Of a DNA stretch of 23,037 nucleotides, positions 8,480 through 15,252 are shown one piece after another. Position 1 is the stretch's first letter; the number at the start of each line of letters is the position of its first letter. The stretch comes from Bacteroidetes bacterium 4572_114 (lineage in GTDB: Bacteria > Bacteroidota > Bacteroidia > Bacteroidales > 4484-276). The translations under genes were made by a program, and so were the position numbers. The stretch spans positions 1 through 23,037 of the forward strand of contig NIVA01000076.1 of assembly GCA_002254335.1 (NCBI GenBank). The letters are read 5' to 3'. The notes under the pieces are model-generated. The model made no database searches. It saw nothing but the letters and a program-made list of their open reading frames with translations, and was not told the origin of the DNA.

Positions 8480-8946
8480 TACAAAGGTGTTTGATCGTTA
8501 CCAATATTTCCCATGACCTGTTGGGCCAGCTCTTTAATATCTTCTTCCATATTTTGGTCGGCCTCATATTTTTCCTTGTCCCAAATCTCAATCTTATCAA
8601 TGACCGAGGTCATAACAATATTTTTTTCAATCCCGGCAAATGCCATCAAATCCTTTGGGATCAACAACCTGCCCGAGCCATCCAGGTCAACGGGCTTTAC
8701 CCCGGCCAAAAACCTACGGATAAACCGGACATTTCTTTCTACGTAACGGTTAAGTTGGTTTAGCTTTTCGAGTTCGAGGTCCCATTTCCTTTTGGGCCAC
8801 AGTTCGAGGCACTTGTTAAAAATGCTCCTCTTCAGTATGAAACCATTGGGGAGTTCGGGCAGGAGCTCGTTTTTGAGCTTGGTAGGGAGCAACGCCCTTC
8901 CTTTAGCATCTATTTTACATTCGTAAGTGTATGTGAGGCCTACCAT
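8479..8946 (-). CDS. mraZ: MraZ, transcriptional regulator of the dcw cluster
   Basis: A 155-residue protein made of two SpoVT/AbrB-like MraZ modules. The first contains YECKIDAKGRALLPTKLKNEL, and the second contains PVDLDGSGRLLIPKDLMAFAG. The DxxGR(x)LxP signature occurs in both. MraZ forms ring oligomers, binds direct repeats upstream of its own gene and represses dcw transcription in bacteria where it has been studied. Here GTGG(G/A) repeats lie 40-90 bp upstream of the start codon, as expected for autoregulation. It is the first gene of the cluster and overlaps rsmH by one base. Confidence 0.97.
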   Translation of the reverse strand: MVGLTYTYECKIDAKGRALLPTKLKNELLPELPNGFILKRSIFNKCLELWPKRKWDLELEKLNQLNRYVERNVRFIRRFLAGVKPVDLDGSGRLLIPKDLMAFAGIEKNIVMTSVIDKIEIWDKEKYEADQNMEEDIKELAQQVMGNIGNDQTPL

Positions 8947-8968
8947 TTTTTTTTCTTTATTTGCTGGT

Positions 8969-8976
8969 CAAATGTA
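8969..8976 (-). promoter_or_regulatory. Candidate -7 promoter box for mraZ
   Basis: The minus strand reads TACATTTG, which matches the TAnnTTTG -7 consensus of the Bacteroidota primary sigma factor. It ends 22 bp before the mraZ ATG, leaving room for a short A-rich leader. No good -33 TTTG box is seen at the usual distance. The putative MraZ boxes lie just upstream, where a bound protein would cover the -33 zone. Confidence 0.45.
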
Positions 8977-8984
8977 GTACGGTT

Positions 8985-9035
8985 TTCCCACTTTTCGACA
9001 TATTGTTGATAACTTTCTCCACTTTTTCCCACCAC
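8985..9035 (-). promoter_or_regulatory. Putative MraZ operator (GTGG(G/A) direct repeats)
   Basis: On the minus strand, GTGGGA occurs at 9032-9027, GTGGAG at 9022-9017 and GTGGGA at 8991-8986, with a further GTGG at 9035-9032. The two middle boxes have the same orientation and are spaced exactly 10 nt, giving TGGGA-N5-TGGAG. Known MraZ sites in other bacteria are TGGGN direct repeats with 5-nt spacers, so this fits with one mismatch. The third box is about three helical turns away from the second. Confidence 0.6.
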
Positions 9036-9039
9036 TTGG

Positions 9040-9404
9040 GCAAAAAAAATGTTTTATCCTGCTAAGGGTCAATTGTTAAAGGGAAATAGTTAAAAATGGT
9101 TTTTTGTTAAATTAGGTTATGTTTTGCAAGTATGGTGCATTTGGCCTCCGAAAGCTTTCGGGATTGAAACGCTTCATATTAAAGTTACTGCATAATTTAT
9201 TACTATTTCGGCTATTGTTTTTATACAATGCTAACCTACAATATTCATAAAACTTCTCGTAAAGGCGCAAAGGCGCAAAGAATAAGTAAATTAACAAACT
9301 ATGCTCAGAAAATTCAATATTTAAGAATTTATACAATTCAATTATTATTTTTCTCCTTTTCAAGACTTTGCATCTCTGCGTCTTTGCGCGATGAATTATT
9401 CAGG
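9040..9404. other. Gene-free region upstream of the dcw cluster
   Basis: Contains no supportable gene. It holds a short CCGAAAGCTTTCGG palindrome (9148-9161) and the 137-bp inverted-repeat element at 9255-9391. It separates the 3' end of the broken kinase from the mraZ promoter region. Confidence 0.7.
9255..9391. repeat. Inverted-repeat element with GGCGCAAAG-type arms
   Basis: The left arm (9255-9280) contains AAAGGCGCAAAGGCGCAAAG. The right arm (9366-9391) is its imperfect reverse complement, about 20 of 26 positions matching, with CTCTGCGTCTTTGCGCG. AT-rich sequence fills the middle. Translated on the plus strand the ends read SRKGAKAQR and LCISASLR. That pair is familiar from spurious ORFs over a widespread dispersed repeat in many environmental bacteria. 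I therefore call it a non-coding MITE-like repeat, not a gene. Confidence 0.7.
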
Positions 9405-10964
9405 CTAAATGCTTTTTTTTGACAAATGAAGCATTATCTTTTCAAAAAGCAATTCTTCATTAATCGGTTTTGCAATGTAATCGTCGCATCCTGCTTCAAT
9501 TGCTTTTTCTCTGTCGCCCGATAACCCATAGGCTGTTTGGGCAATTATTACTACATCCTCATTGAATTTTCGAATTTCACGGGTGGCCTCATAACCGCTC
9601 ATGTCAAGCATTTTTAAGTCCATTAATATTATATCCGTTTCAGGGTTTTCCCTGAATTTATCTATGGTTTCTTTTCCTGTTTTTGTATATGTGATTTTGT
9701 AGAATTTATCTGTTAAAATAGCTTCCAAAAACATCCTACTGACTTCATCATCTTCTGCAACAATTGCAGATATATTAGTTAAGGATATTTGTTTAATTTC
9801 ATTTTCACCACCCTCAGTATCACTTTCTTTTGTGCTTTGCTTAGTATATGGAATGCTAAAAACAAACGTAGAGCCGATACCTTCTTCAGATGTTACGTTA
9901 ATGTCCCCCCCCAGCATTTCAACATAAGATTTAGAAATTGTAAGCCCAAGTCCCGAGCCTTCAAAAACTTGTGTGTCTTCAATATCGGCTTGTTCAAAAC
10001 GGTTGAAAATTGCGTTTATCCTATCCGATGGTATCCCTATTCCAGTATCTTTTACATAAAATTCCAAACCCTCAAAACCCTTCTCTTTTTTTAATGAATA
10101 TCCAAAGCAAATATTTCCTTCTTTGGTAAATTTAATAGCGTTTTTAATCAGGTTTGTCAGTATCCCTTCCAATTTGTGTTTGTCGGTAACAATGGTAGCT
10201 TCCTTGTCCGAAAGTGTTGGTTTATAAATCAGTTCAAGCCCTTTTGATTGAGCCTCAGAAACAAAAAAGGCGTATTGTTCATTAAGTATTTCATTTACTG
10301 ATACTTCAGATTTTACAACTTCAACCTGCCCTGCCTCGATTTTAGAAACATCAATAATATCATTAACAGTATTAAGCATCCGGTTGCCACTTTTTTGAAT
10401 AATTTCAATGTAGCTATTCTGTTGATCTCCGGTAAGATGAGGTTCTTTTAATAGGCTGGTAAATCCAAGTATCCCATTCATTGGAGTACGGATCTCGTGG
10501 CTCATATTTGTGAGGAATGCACTTTTCAGGCGGTCGCTCTCTTGTGCCTTCTCAAGGGCTGATTTTAAATCCTCCCCGGCTTTTTTTCGTTCAATTGAAA
10601 TACTGATTTGATTCGATATAATTTCAAGTACCTGTATATCTGTTTTGTCAAAAACCTTTTCATCGGTATAGCTTTGCACGGCAAAAGCCCCTATTACTTT
10701 CTCTTTTATCATTAGTGGCATTCCGAGCCAGACTTTCGAATCATTGCCTAGTAGTTCAACCTCTCCCGATTTTACAAGTTTGTCTTTAACAGCTTTTGTG
10801 GCCAGCAGGGGTTTTTTGGTTTTTATAACATAATTGGTAAGGGTTTTGCCCTGGGGAAATTTTTCTAATTTATCTTTCTGGTCATGATGGTAGAGCAATG
10901 AAACAGTTTTTGTTTTATCATCATAAAGAGTAACATAAAAGTTTTTTGTGTCAATTATTGTAAT
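9405..10964 (-). CDS. Hybrid histidine kinase, C-terminal fragment (GAF-HisKA-HATPase-REC)
   Basis: Carries the catalytic end of a hybrid sensor kinase. The open frame reaches back to 10964 without an ATG; a TTG at 10898 is the only start-like codon, so this is best read as the 3' part of a larger gene. Counting from 10898: GAF remainder about 1-105; coiled linker; HisKA with phospho-acceptor H134 (TNMSHEIRTPMNG); HATPase_c with N-box NLIKNAIKF (249-257), DTGIGIP (284-290) and GSGLGL (314-319); REC domain about 375-490 with acceptor D427 (LMDLKM) and K477 (AKP). Upstream of the TTG the same frame encodes IIDTKNFYVTLYDD, the conserved start of a GAF domain, which shows the coding sequence continues past that codon. 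All catalytic residues are intact. The 5' end is fused to a different frame at the 10955-10968 junction. Confidence 0.85.
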   Translation of the reverse strand: MTIIDTKNFYVTLYDDKTKTVSLLYHHDQKDKLEKFPQGKTLTNYVIKTKKPLLATKAVKDKLVKSGEVELLGNDSKVWLGMPLMIKEKVIGAFAVQSYTDEKVFDKTDIQVLEIISNQISISIERKKAGEDLKSALEKAQESDRLKSAFLTNMSHEIRTPMNGILGFTSLLKEPHLTGDQQNSYIEIIQKSGNRMLNTVNDIIDVSKIEAGQVEVVKSEVSVNEILNEQYAFFVSEAQSKGLELIYKPTLSDKEATIVTDKHKLEGILTNLIKNAIKFTKEGNICFGYSLKKEKGFEGLEFYVKDTGIGIPSDRINAIFNRFEQADIEDTQVFEGSGLGLTISKSYVEMLGGDINVTSEEGIGSTFVFSIPYTKQSTKESDTEGGENEIKQISLTNISAIVAEDDEVSRMFLEAILTDKFYKITYTKTGKETIDKFRENPETDIILMDLKMLDMSGYEATREIRKFNEDVVIIAQTAYGLSGDREKAIEAGCDDYIAKPINEELLFEKIMLHLSKKSI

Positions 10965-11950
10965 TTAGGGTTAACATATTCCAAATCACCTTTTGTATTA
11001 GTTATTAAAATAACTGAAGGGCTTTGCTTAACTGCGGTGGAAAGCTTTGTTAGCTCTTTTTTGGCTTGTTTGCGCTCAGTAATATCCAAAGCGGTAAATG
11101 TTATTCCGGTAGAATAATTGTCAATGTTAATGGGCGTTGAAGATAACAGAATGTTTAATATTGAGCCATTTTTTTTTAACCAACGGGTTTCAACTGTGCC
11201 TGTTCCACTTTCTGCTATTTGGCGGTATATTTCTGTACCCACATTTTCATACTCTTCTTTAGTTGGATAAAGCACTCTGGCATTTTTGCCAAGAAGTTCG
11301 TTTTTCGAGTATCCGGTAATTTCACATATTCTGGGATTCACTTCAATTATTACCCTATCTTTAACAACGCCTATTCCTGTGGGTGCAACACGGAAAATGC
11401 TGCTCATCTTTTCTTCACTCTTCAGTAATGCTTCCTCTGCCTGCCTACGCACGGTGATATTTCGCCCGTTTACAACAAAACCCATTATCTTGTAATCTTC
11501 ATTATAATATGGATAATAAGTTATATCCATGTAACGTCTTTTATAAGCTGGAAAATCAAACCAATTTCGATAGTTTACTTCTTCACCTCGCATACAACGG
11601 TTAGCATTAGGTTTAATAACAGTGTTGAAGAACTCCTCACCAAACACATTAGTCACCGTATTCCCGATCAACTCTTCAGAAATTAAATTAAACGCATCAC
11701 AATACGCTTTATTTGCTGCAAGGTAGGTGTACTGTTTATCGAGGAGTGCCAGCATATCAGTTGAACTGGATACAATATGTTTATATTGGTGCAATACATT
11801 TTCTGCCTGCTTGCGTTCGGTGATGTCCTCTGCAAATCCTACAATTCCAATAATTTTCCCATTAGTATCTCTCATCGGAACTTTACTTGTTCTTGACCAA
11901 CGCGCACCGGCGGAACTTTCATACTGTTCTTCAATTCCTATCTTCACCAA
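10955..11950 (-). CDS. PAS-domain fragment of the disrupted kinase (middle part)
   Basis: A run of PAS/PAC modules without a catalytic domain. It opens in the tail of a PAS/PAC (SGARW-like segment, GIVGFAEDITERKQAE). Next come a full PAS/PAC at about 50-170, ending NGRNITVRRQAEE, and a second PAS/PAC at about 175-300, ending TFTALDITERKQAKK. A third PAS begins at about 305 (KQSPSVILITNTKGDLEYVNP) but stops after only about 25 residues. The 5' codon is TTG and lies inside a domain, so it is not a believable native start. The stop at 10955 directly abuts GAF-coding sequence in another frame. It is read as the middle of one long kinase gene. Confidence 0.75.
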   Translation of the reverse strand: MVKIGIEEQYESSAGARWSRTSKVPMRDTNGKIIGIVGFAEDITERKQAENVLHQYKHIVSSSTDMLALLDKQYTYLAANKAYCDAFNLISEELIGNTVTNVFGEEFFNTVIKPNANRCMRGEEVNYRNWFDFPAYKRRYMDITYYPYYNEDYKIMGFVVNGRNITVRRQAEEALLKSEEKMSSIFRVAPTGIGVVKDRVIIEVNPRICEITGYSKNELLGKNARVLYPTKEEYENVGTEIYRQIAESGTGTVETRWLKKNGSILNILLSSTPINIDNYSTGITFTALDITERKQAKKELTKLSTAVKQSPSVILITNTKGDLEYVNPKLQ

Positions 11951-12049
11951 TAGAAATCAATAAATGCTTTGAGGTATCTTCACTTTCATACATCCCTGTA
12001 GTTTGCCATGAAACAATAATTTCTTTTCCTGCTTTAGATAGGATTGGAT

Positions 12050-12922
12050 TTACGTGTAGCCGGTAATATCTTCCGCACCTTTATTAAAAATTCTTATGAT
12101 GTGGCCTTTATCGATTCCAACAATAATAGCACTGGCGGTTTCTACAATTCTTTCTGAGAATATCTTCTCTTTTTTAAGTTCATGCTCACTGGCAATTAAC
12201 TGTTGATTTGCAGCTCTGAGTTGTTGTTCTGTTGCTGATAGTTGCTGGTTATATGCAGCAAGCTGCTGGTTTGCTGCCCTCAGCTTTTCTTCTGACTGCT
12301 TACGAATGGTGATGTCTTCCATAGCGAGCAGGATCATTTTTTTCTTTCCATCTTCCTGTATCAACTCTTTGGAATTGAGTAGTATTGTCTTTTGTCCAAT
12401 ATTGTCAAAAAGGTGTTCTACTTCAAAATCAACTATTTCAGATTTATCGGGAAGTATTTTGAGAAGAAGTTGCCTTAAAGCCGGGATATCCCATTGGTGA
12501 TTGCCCAATTCAAATACAAAACTTCCCAGAGTCTCATTTTGGGAAACATTGAATGTTTTGTAGAAAGATTCATTAGCAGTTATTACTTTTAAATCTGCAT
12601 CTAATATTAGCAAAGGCTCTCGAAGCGTTGAAATGATATTTTCAGCATATTTCTGGGCTGCAACGGCTTCTTTTTCCTTTTTCCTTATTTCAATATTACT
12701 TGCTTCAAGCTGTTGATTTGCTGCTCTTAGTTGTTGCTCGCTTGCTGATAGTTGTTGATTATTTGCTTCAAGCTGTTGATTTGCTGCTTTTAGTTGTTGC
12801 TCGGTGGCAAGCAATTGTTGGTTGGCTGCTTCCTGCATTTCTTCACGCTCTTTACTTTTTTTACCTAAGTCGTTCAATTCAGAGGAAAGTTGTTCTTTGG
12901 TTTTATTCAAATCTTTTTTCAT
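12050..12922 (-). CDS. Coiled-coil/PAS N-terminal fragment of the disrupted kinase
   Basis: This is the true 5' end of the kinase gene, with an ATG 3 bp downstream of the cheD stop. No signal peptide or membrane helix is visible, so a cytoplasmic sensor is likely. Residues 1-92 are a coiled coil with QQL at 35, 42, 49, 56, 63 and 70, exactly every seven residues. A PAS domain with PAC end (AMEDITIRKQ) covers about 95-210. A second coiled coil has QQL at 219, 226, 233 and 240. A second PAS starts at about 258 and is cut at KGAEDITGYT by a stop at 12050. After that stop, a startless frame (about 12053-11931) continues with VNPILSKAGKEIIVSW, the later part of such a PAS. Confidence 0.8.
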   Translation of the reverse strand: MKKDLNKTKEQLSSELNDLGKKSKEREEMQEAANQQLLATEQQLKAANQQLEANNQQLSASEQQLRAANQQLEASNIEIRKKEKEAVAAQKYAENIISTLREPLLILDADLKVITANESFYKTFNVSQNETLGSFVFELGNHQWDIPALRQLLLKILPDKSEIVDFEVEHLFDNIGQKTILLNSKELIQEDGKKKMILLAMEDITIRKQSEEKLRAANQQLAAYNQQLSATEQQLRAANQQLIASEHELKKEKIFSERIVETASAIIVGIDKGHIIRIFNKGAEDITGYT

Positions 12923-12925
12923 AAC

Positions 12926-13447
12926 CTATTCTCCTGTCATTTTAGCAGTAAATTTCCATAGTTTTTTTTCAACACTATCGCCAACGGTAAAGTTTACAAT
13001 TCCTGAACTCAGGTTTAGTTTGGCAGTCCGTCTTTCGTATCCGCCCAAAGAAGCTTTTATTACATTTAGTTTTTTCTTTTTAAGGATTTCAAAGATACTA
13101 ATAATAAGATGGCCGGCAATGTTATCACTCTCTTTTCTCAGTACATTTGCCCCGCCAACAAGACATATTTCAATGTTTTTTTTGGGTACGCCCAAATGTT
13201 TCAATTCATCTATTAGGTTTGTGATGGCATTTTCCGCATATTTATTGTCATTCCCTTTTAGCGATTTGCCCGGTAACATTATATGGGCAAGCCCACCAAT
13301 CTTTGTGGTTATATCATAAGCTACAACAGCAACACAGGAACCCAAAGGAGAAGAAGTTAAAATTCCATCTATGGAGCCTACAGCAACACATCCTGTTGAG
13401 ACAAAGCTTATTGGCCGGTTTTCTTTCGCTTGTTTACTATTGTACAT
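12926..13447 (-). CDS. cheD: CheD-family chemoreceptor glutamine deamidase
   Basis: CheD deamidates glutamines of methyl-accepting chemoreceptors and, in some species, works with CheC. From the ATG at 13447 the protein has 173 residues, the normal family size. The signature LTSSPLGSCVAV and GGLAHIMLPG gives catalytic C38 and H55, 17 residues apart as in characterised CheD. The third catalytic position (Thr, six residues before Cys) is Ser32 here, with Thr31 next to it. The frame is open further upstream, but the leader there looks like AT-rich non-coding sequence with a promoter box, so 13447 is chosen. No chemoreceptor, CheA or CheW gene is in the window; the next gene is a PAS kinase 3 bp downstream, which suggests that CheD acts with that sensor or with receptors elsewhere. 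Confidence 0.9.
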   Translation of the reverse strand: MYNSKQAKENRPISFVSTGCVAVGSIDGILTSSPLGSCVAVVAYDITTKIGGLAHIMLPGKSLKGNDNKYAENAITNLIDELKHLGVPKKNIEICLVGGANVLRKESDNIAGHLIISIFEILKKKKLNVIKASLGGYERRTAKLNLSSGIVNFTVGDSVEKKLWKFTAKMTGE

Positions 13448-13473
13448 GATTGTTAAATTGCATTTAAGGGCAA

Positions 13474-13481
13474 CAAATATA
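13474..13481 (-). promoter_or_regulatory. Candidate -7 promoter box for cheD-kinase unit
   Basis: The minus strand reads TATATTTG, a full match to the TAnnTTTG -7 consensus of Bacteroidota. It ends 26 bp before the chosen cheD ATG. No strong -33 box is evident. It supports the start at 13447 over longer alternatives. Confidence 0.4.
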
Positions 13482-13512
13482 TCTTGCCCATAATAACTTA
13501 AATATATTAAAC

Positions 13513-13632
13513 ATGAGCAAAAATACAATTTATCCTGATAACTGCAACAGGACACTGTTGAAACTTGAAATAGAGGAACTTAAGGAATACTTGTATTACC
13601 TGGTACAAGAAGATACGAACAATGTAAGTTAG
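13513..13632 (+). CDS. Possible small protein (39 aa), divergent from cheD
   Basis: A short open frame starting ATG with an A-rich leader (TATTAAAC). It encodes MSKNTIYPDNCNR followed by TLLKLEIEELKEYLYYLVQE, a charged amphipathic helix, and stops at TAG. I do not recognise a family. It could be a genuine small helical protein sharing the divergent promoter region with cheD, the remnant of a larger gene, or chance. Its composition is more protein-like than that of the surrounding AT-rich sequence, which is the only positive argument. Confidence 0.3.
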   Translation: MSKNTIYPDNCNRTLLKLEIEELKEYLYYLVQEDTNNVS

Positions 13633-13669
13633 GTGATTTTTTAGACCATATTCCGTGATAATACCGGAT

Positions 13670-14149
13670 TTATCCTTCCTCAAAAAAATCCCTGTAATCA
13701 GGGTAATAATACTTTTCCTTTGCAACTTTTTCAGAAAATAGAAAATATTGGACCACACCGGTGGCACGTAACTGGTTTTGGCCATCTGATAGTTCTACAT
13801 AAATATCGGCCAGGTTTCGCCGGTGCTGTTGTAGTTTAGCTTTTAGCTTTATTACACCTTTATTTGTATAAACCGGTTTCTTATATCTCACTTCCATTTT
13901 GGAGGTTACCCCGGCAGTTTTCATTTTGGCATAAACAAACCAACTGGCAATTTCATCCATTAAAGTGGCTTGTATGCCGCCGTGCAACACATTGTGATAG
14001 CCCTGGAACTGTGGCTTTGGTTCCCACTCGGCGAGCAGCCAATCCCCATCGTCGATGAAGTGTAATTGCAGGCCAAATTTATTATCGGGCGAGCACCCGA
14101 AACAGTTGTACCCATCCGACCCGGCAAAAGGGTTTTTAACTTTTCTCAT
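13670..14149 (-). CDS. PaaI-family hotdog-fold acyl-CoA thioesterase
   Basis: A 159-residue cytoplasmic protein of the hotdog thioesterase superfamily, whose members hydrolyse acyl-CoA or aryl-CoA thioesters. The N-terminal YNCFGCSPDNKFGLQL is the CFGC-x-NxxGL hallmark of one PaaI-like subgroup. VLHGGIQATLMDEIASW is the central hotdog helix with the HGG motif and the catalytic-type acidic residue (D in LMDE). MEVRYKKPVYTNKGVIKLKA forms the following strands. The length is normal. Substrate specificity cannot be told. It starts with ATG 22 bp after the next upstream gene, so they may be cotranscribed, but there is no obvious functional link. Confidence 0.9.
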   Translation of the reverse strand: MRKVKNPFAGSDGYNCFGCSPDNKFGLQLHFIDDGDWLLAEWEPKPQFQGYHNVLHGGIQATLMDEIASWFVYAKMKTAGVTSKMEVRYKKPVYTNKGVIKLKAKLQQHRRNLADIYVELSDGQNQLRATGVVQYFLFSEKVAKEKYYYPDYRDFFEEG

Positions 14150-14171
14150 TGGTGCTGGGCTTTTCTATTAA

Positions 14172-14459
14172 TTAATGACATTTCTTATTTTTTCTAATAT
14201 TTATTATTGATTTGATTCTTGCTGATAATGGTATAAAAGCACCACAAAAGACAGTTGGGCAACCTATTTTTGCATAGGGATCACTAAACCAAATGAAATA
14301 ACTTGTCTTTTCAAAGTTGTTCGGGACATATACAATTCTCTTGTATTTCTGAAAAGTGCGAATCCCCGTCAGTGGATATGGAAATTCCTTAGCTACAATT
14401 GTCCTATTTGTAACTTTTGCAAATTCTCTAAGTATTTCGATATTTGATTTATCGTCCAT
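14172..14459 (-). CDS. Hypothetical protein (95 aa)
   Basis: I do not recognise this protein. From the ATG at 14459 it reads MDDKSNIEILREFAKVTNRT, then a mixed basic/aromatic middle with KYKRIVYVPNNFEKTSYFIW, and ends in a basic tail IINIRKNKKCH. There is no signal peptide and no clear membrane helix. A TTG two codons earlier (14465) is less likely as a start. It could be a small immunity-type or cassette-borne protein, or the truncated N-terminal part of something longer. The nearby genes are equally small and unrelated. Confidence 0.5.
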   Translation of the reverse strand: MDDKSNIEILREFAKVTNRTIVAKEFPYPLTGIRTFQKYKRIVYVPNNFEKTSYFIWFSDPYAKIGCPTVFCGAFIPLSARIKSIINIRKNKKCH

Positions 14460-14621
14460 ATTCAAATTTTAGGAGTTCTTAAACCCTGCACAGTGTTTTT
14501 AATATGGGACGCCTGGCTTTTCAACGCTCATATCTTTCAATTTGCCATTATGTTTATTTATTGTTATCGTGTTCATTTTTAGCACTATTGCCAAATACAC
14601 TACATTTTTTATTAGCCCCTG
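14460..14621. other. Short intergenic stretch in the small-gene island
   Basis: About 160 bp with no gene. It includes the phrase CATATCTTTCAATTTG near 14530, which resembles GATTATCTTTCAATTAAC inside the inverted repeat at 15253-15359. This may be a diverged second copy of that intergenic element, but the match is short. Confidence 0.35.
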
Positions 14622-15221
14622 CTATTTTATTATTTTTGATTTTTCTAAGTTGTCAATCAATAATTTATACATTTCAATTAATTCAAAAATCATCTCTTTG
14701 TTCCCTGCCCTTCTTTGAATTACGCTTATCAACTCTGCACTCTTTATCGCCGGGTCAGTTTGATATGATATTGAGTAAACATTGTGTTTGAGAAGGGTTT
14801 TTTGAATCTCTTTAGTAATTGTTCTTTTTACCAGGTCTGACCTATTACTTTTAATCAGATAACGTTTGTCAAATTCTTTCCAGCCCAATTCAATCTCTGG
14901 TTTACTAAACTTTTTAATGATCCTGTCAATAAAATCTTCCCAACTGATTATTAATTCAAAGTCCTGGCCTGATGAAAAAGAAACCTGGAATTTTAAAGGC
15001 CTGCTGTCAGAAACAGAAATATTAATATTCCATTTTTTATATGGGATTGAAATGTTATGAATTTCAAGTTCATACCCAGAGTTATGTTTAATTTTCAACT
15101 CTCCATTAAGTTCATTTGCAATTTCCTTCCACATTTCTCTTTTCGGAAAGTTGTCAGTATAACCTAATGATGGTCCTTTAATGATTGTTTGAATTATATT
15201 TTCATCGTTCTCCTTGCTCAT
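14622..15221 (-). CDS. Hypothetical protein with WKEIA...EFDK...IKSN pattern (199 aa)
   Basis: Soluble 199-residue protein without signal peptide or membrane segment. The N-terminal half has REMWKEIANELNGEL and an IPYKKWNINISVSD beta-rich stretch. The middle has ELGWKEFDKRYLIKSNRSDLVKR, and the C-terminus is a long amphipathic helix (EMIFELIEMYKLLIDNLEK). I recall a loosely defined group of Bacteroidota hypothetical proteins with the same order of features (WxxIAxxxxG, YKxWxI, EFDKxxIIKxN), often of this length. Their function is unknown to me, and that resemblance is from memory. The frame is intact, with an ATG start. It lies in a run of small same-strand genes. Confidence 0.65.
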   Translation of the reverse strand: MSKENDENIIQTIIKGPSLGYTDNFPKREMWKEIANELNGELKIKHNSGYELEIHNISIPYKKWNINISVSDSRPLKFQVSFSSGQDFELIISWEDFIDRIIKKFSKPEIELGWKEFDKRYLIKSNRSDLVKRTITKEIQKTLLKHNVYSISYQTDPAIKSAELISVIQRRAGNKEMIFELIEMYKLLIDNLEKSKIIK

Positions 15222-15252
15222 TTTTCTTCTTTATAATAGGGGATCACGGTTG

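Larger units (their letters stand above)
9405..12922 (-). pseudogene. Multi-PAS/GAF hybrid histidine kinase gene, apparently disrupted at three points
   Basis: Three consecutive ORFs and a short startless frame together read as one kinase: coiled coil, PAS, coiled coil, PAS pieces, GAF, HisKA, HATPase, REC. Junctions are at about 12050, about 11935-11960 and about 10955-10968. At each one a recognisable domain stops midway and another begins midway in a new frame. Simple one-base errors would keep the domains continuous; here domain blocks appear to be missing, so deletions are more likely. Whether they are real or assembly errors cannot be told from this sequence. The gene starts 3 bp after the cheD stop. 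Confidence 0.65.

Noticed and set aside
9112..9422. Two overlapping small frames, 9112-9363 minus and 9228-9422 plus, as genes
   Set aside because: Both run through the GGCGCAAAG inverted-repeat element, and their translations match repeat-derived spurious ORFs.
10955..11950. TTG starts at 11950, 10898 and 18768 as real starts of separate proteins
   Set aside because: Each lies inside a conserved domain, and the same frame codes for recognisable domain sequence upstream of it, so these are gene fragments.
12050..12060. Programmed ribosomal frameshifting in the kinase gene
   Set aside because: There is no slippery heptamer at the junctions, and domain content is missing there, which frameshifting would not explain.
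12700..13319. Plus-strand frames 12700-12924 and 12804-13319 as genes
   Set aside because: They are antisense to the kinase coiled coil and cheD. The first has a leucine/valine-rich sequence produced by reading the QQL repeats backwards.
13507..13785. Minus-strand 92-codon frame as a gene
   Set aside because: It overlaps the thioesterase 3' end in another frame and the cheD promoter side; its sequence is hydrophobic noise with no motif.
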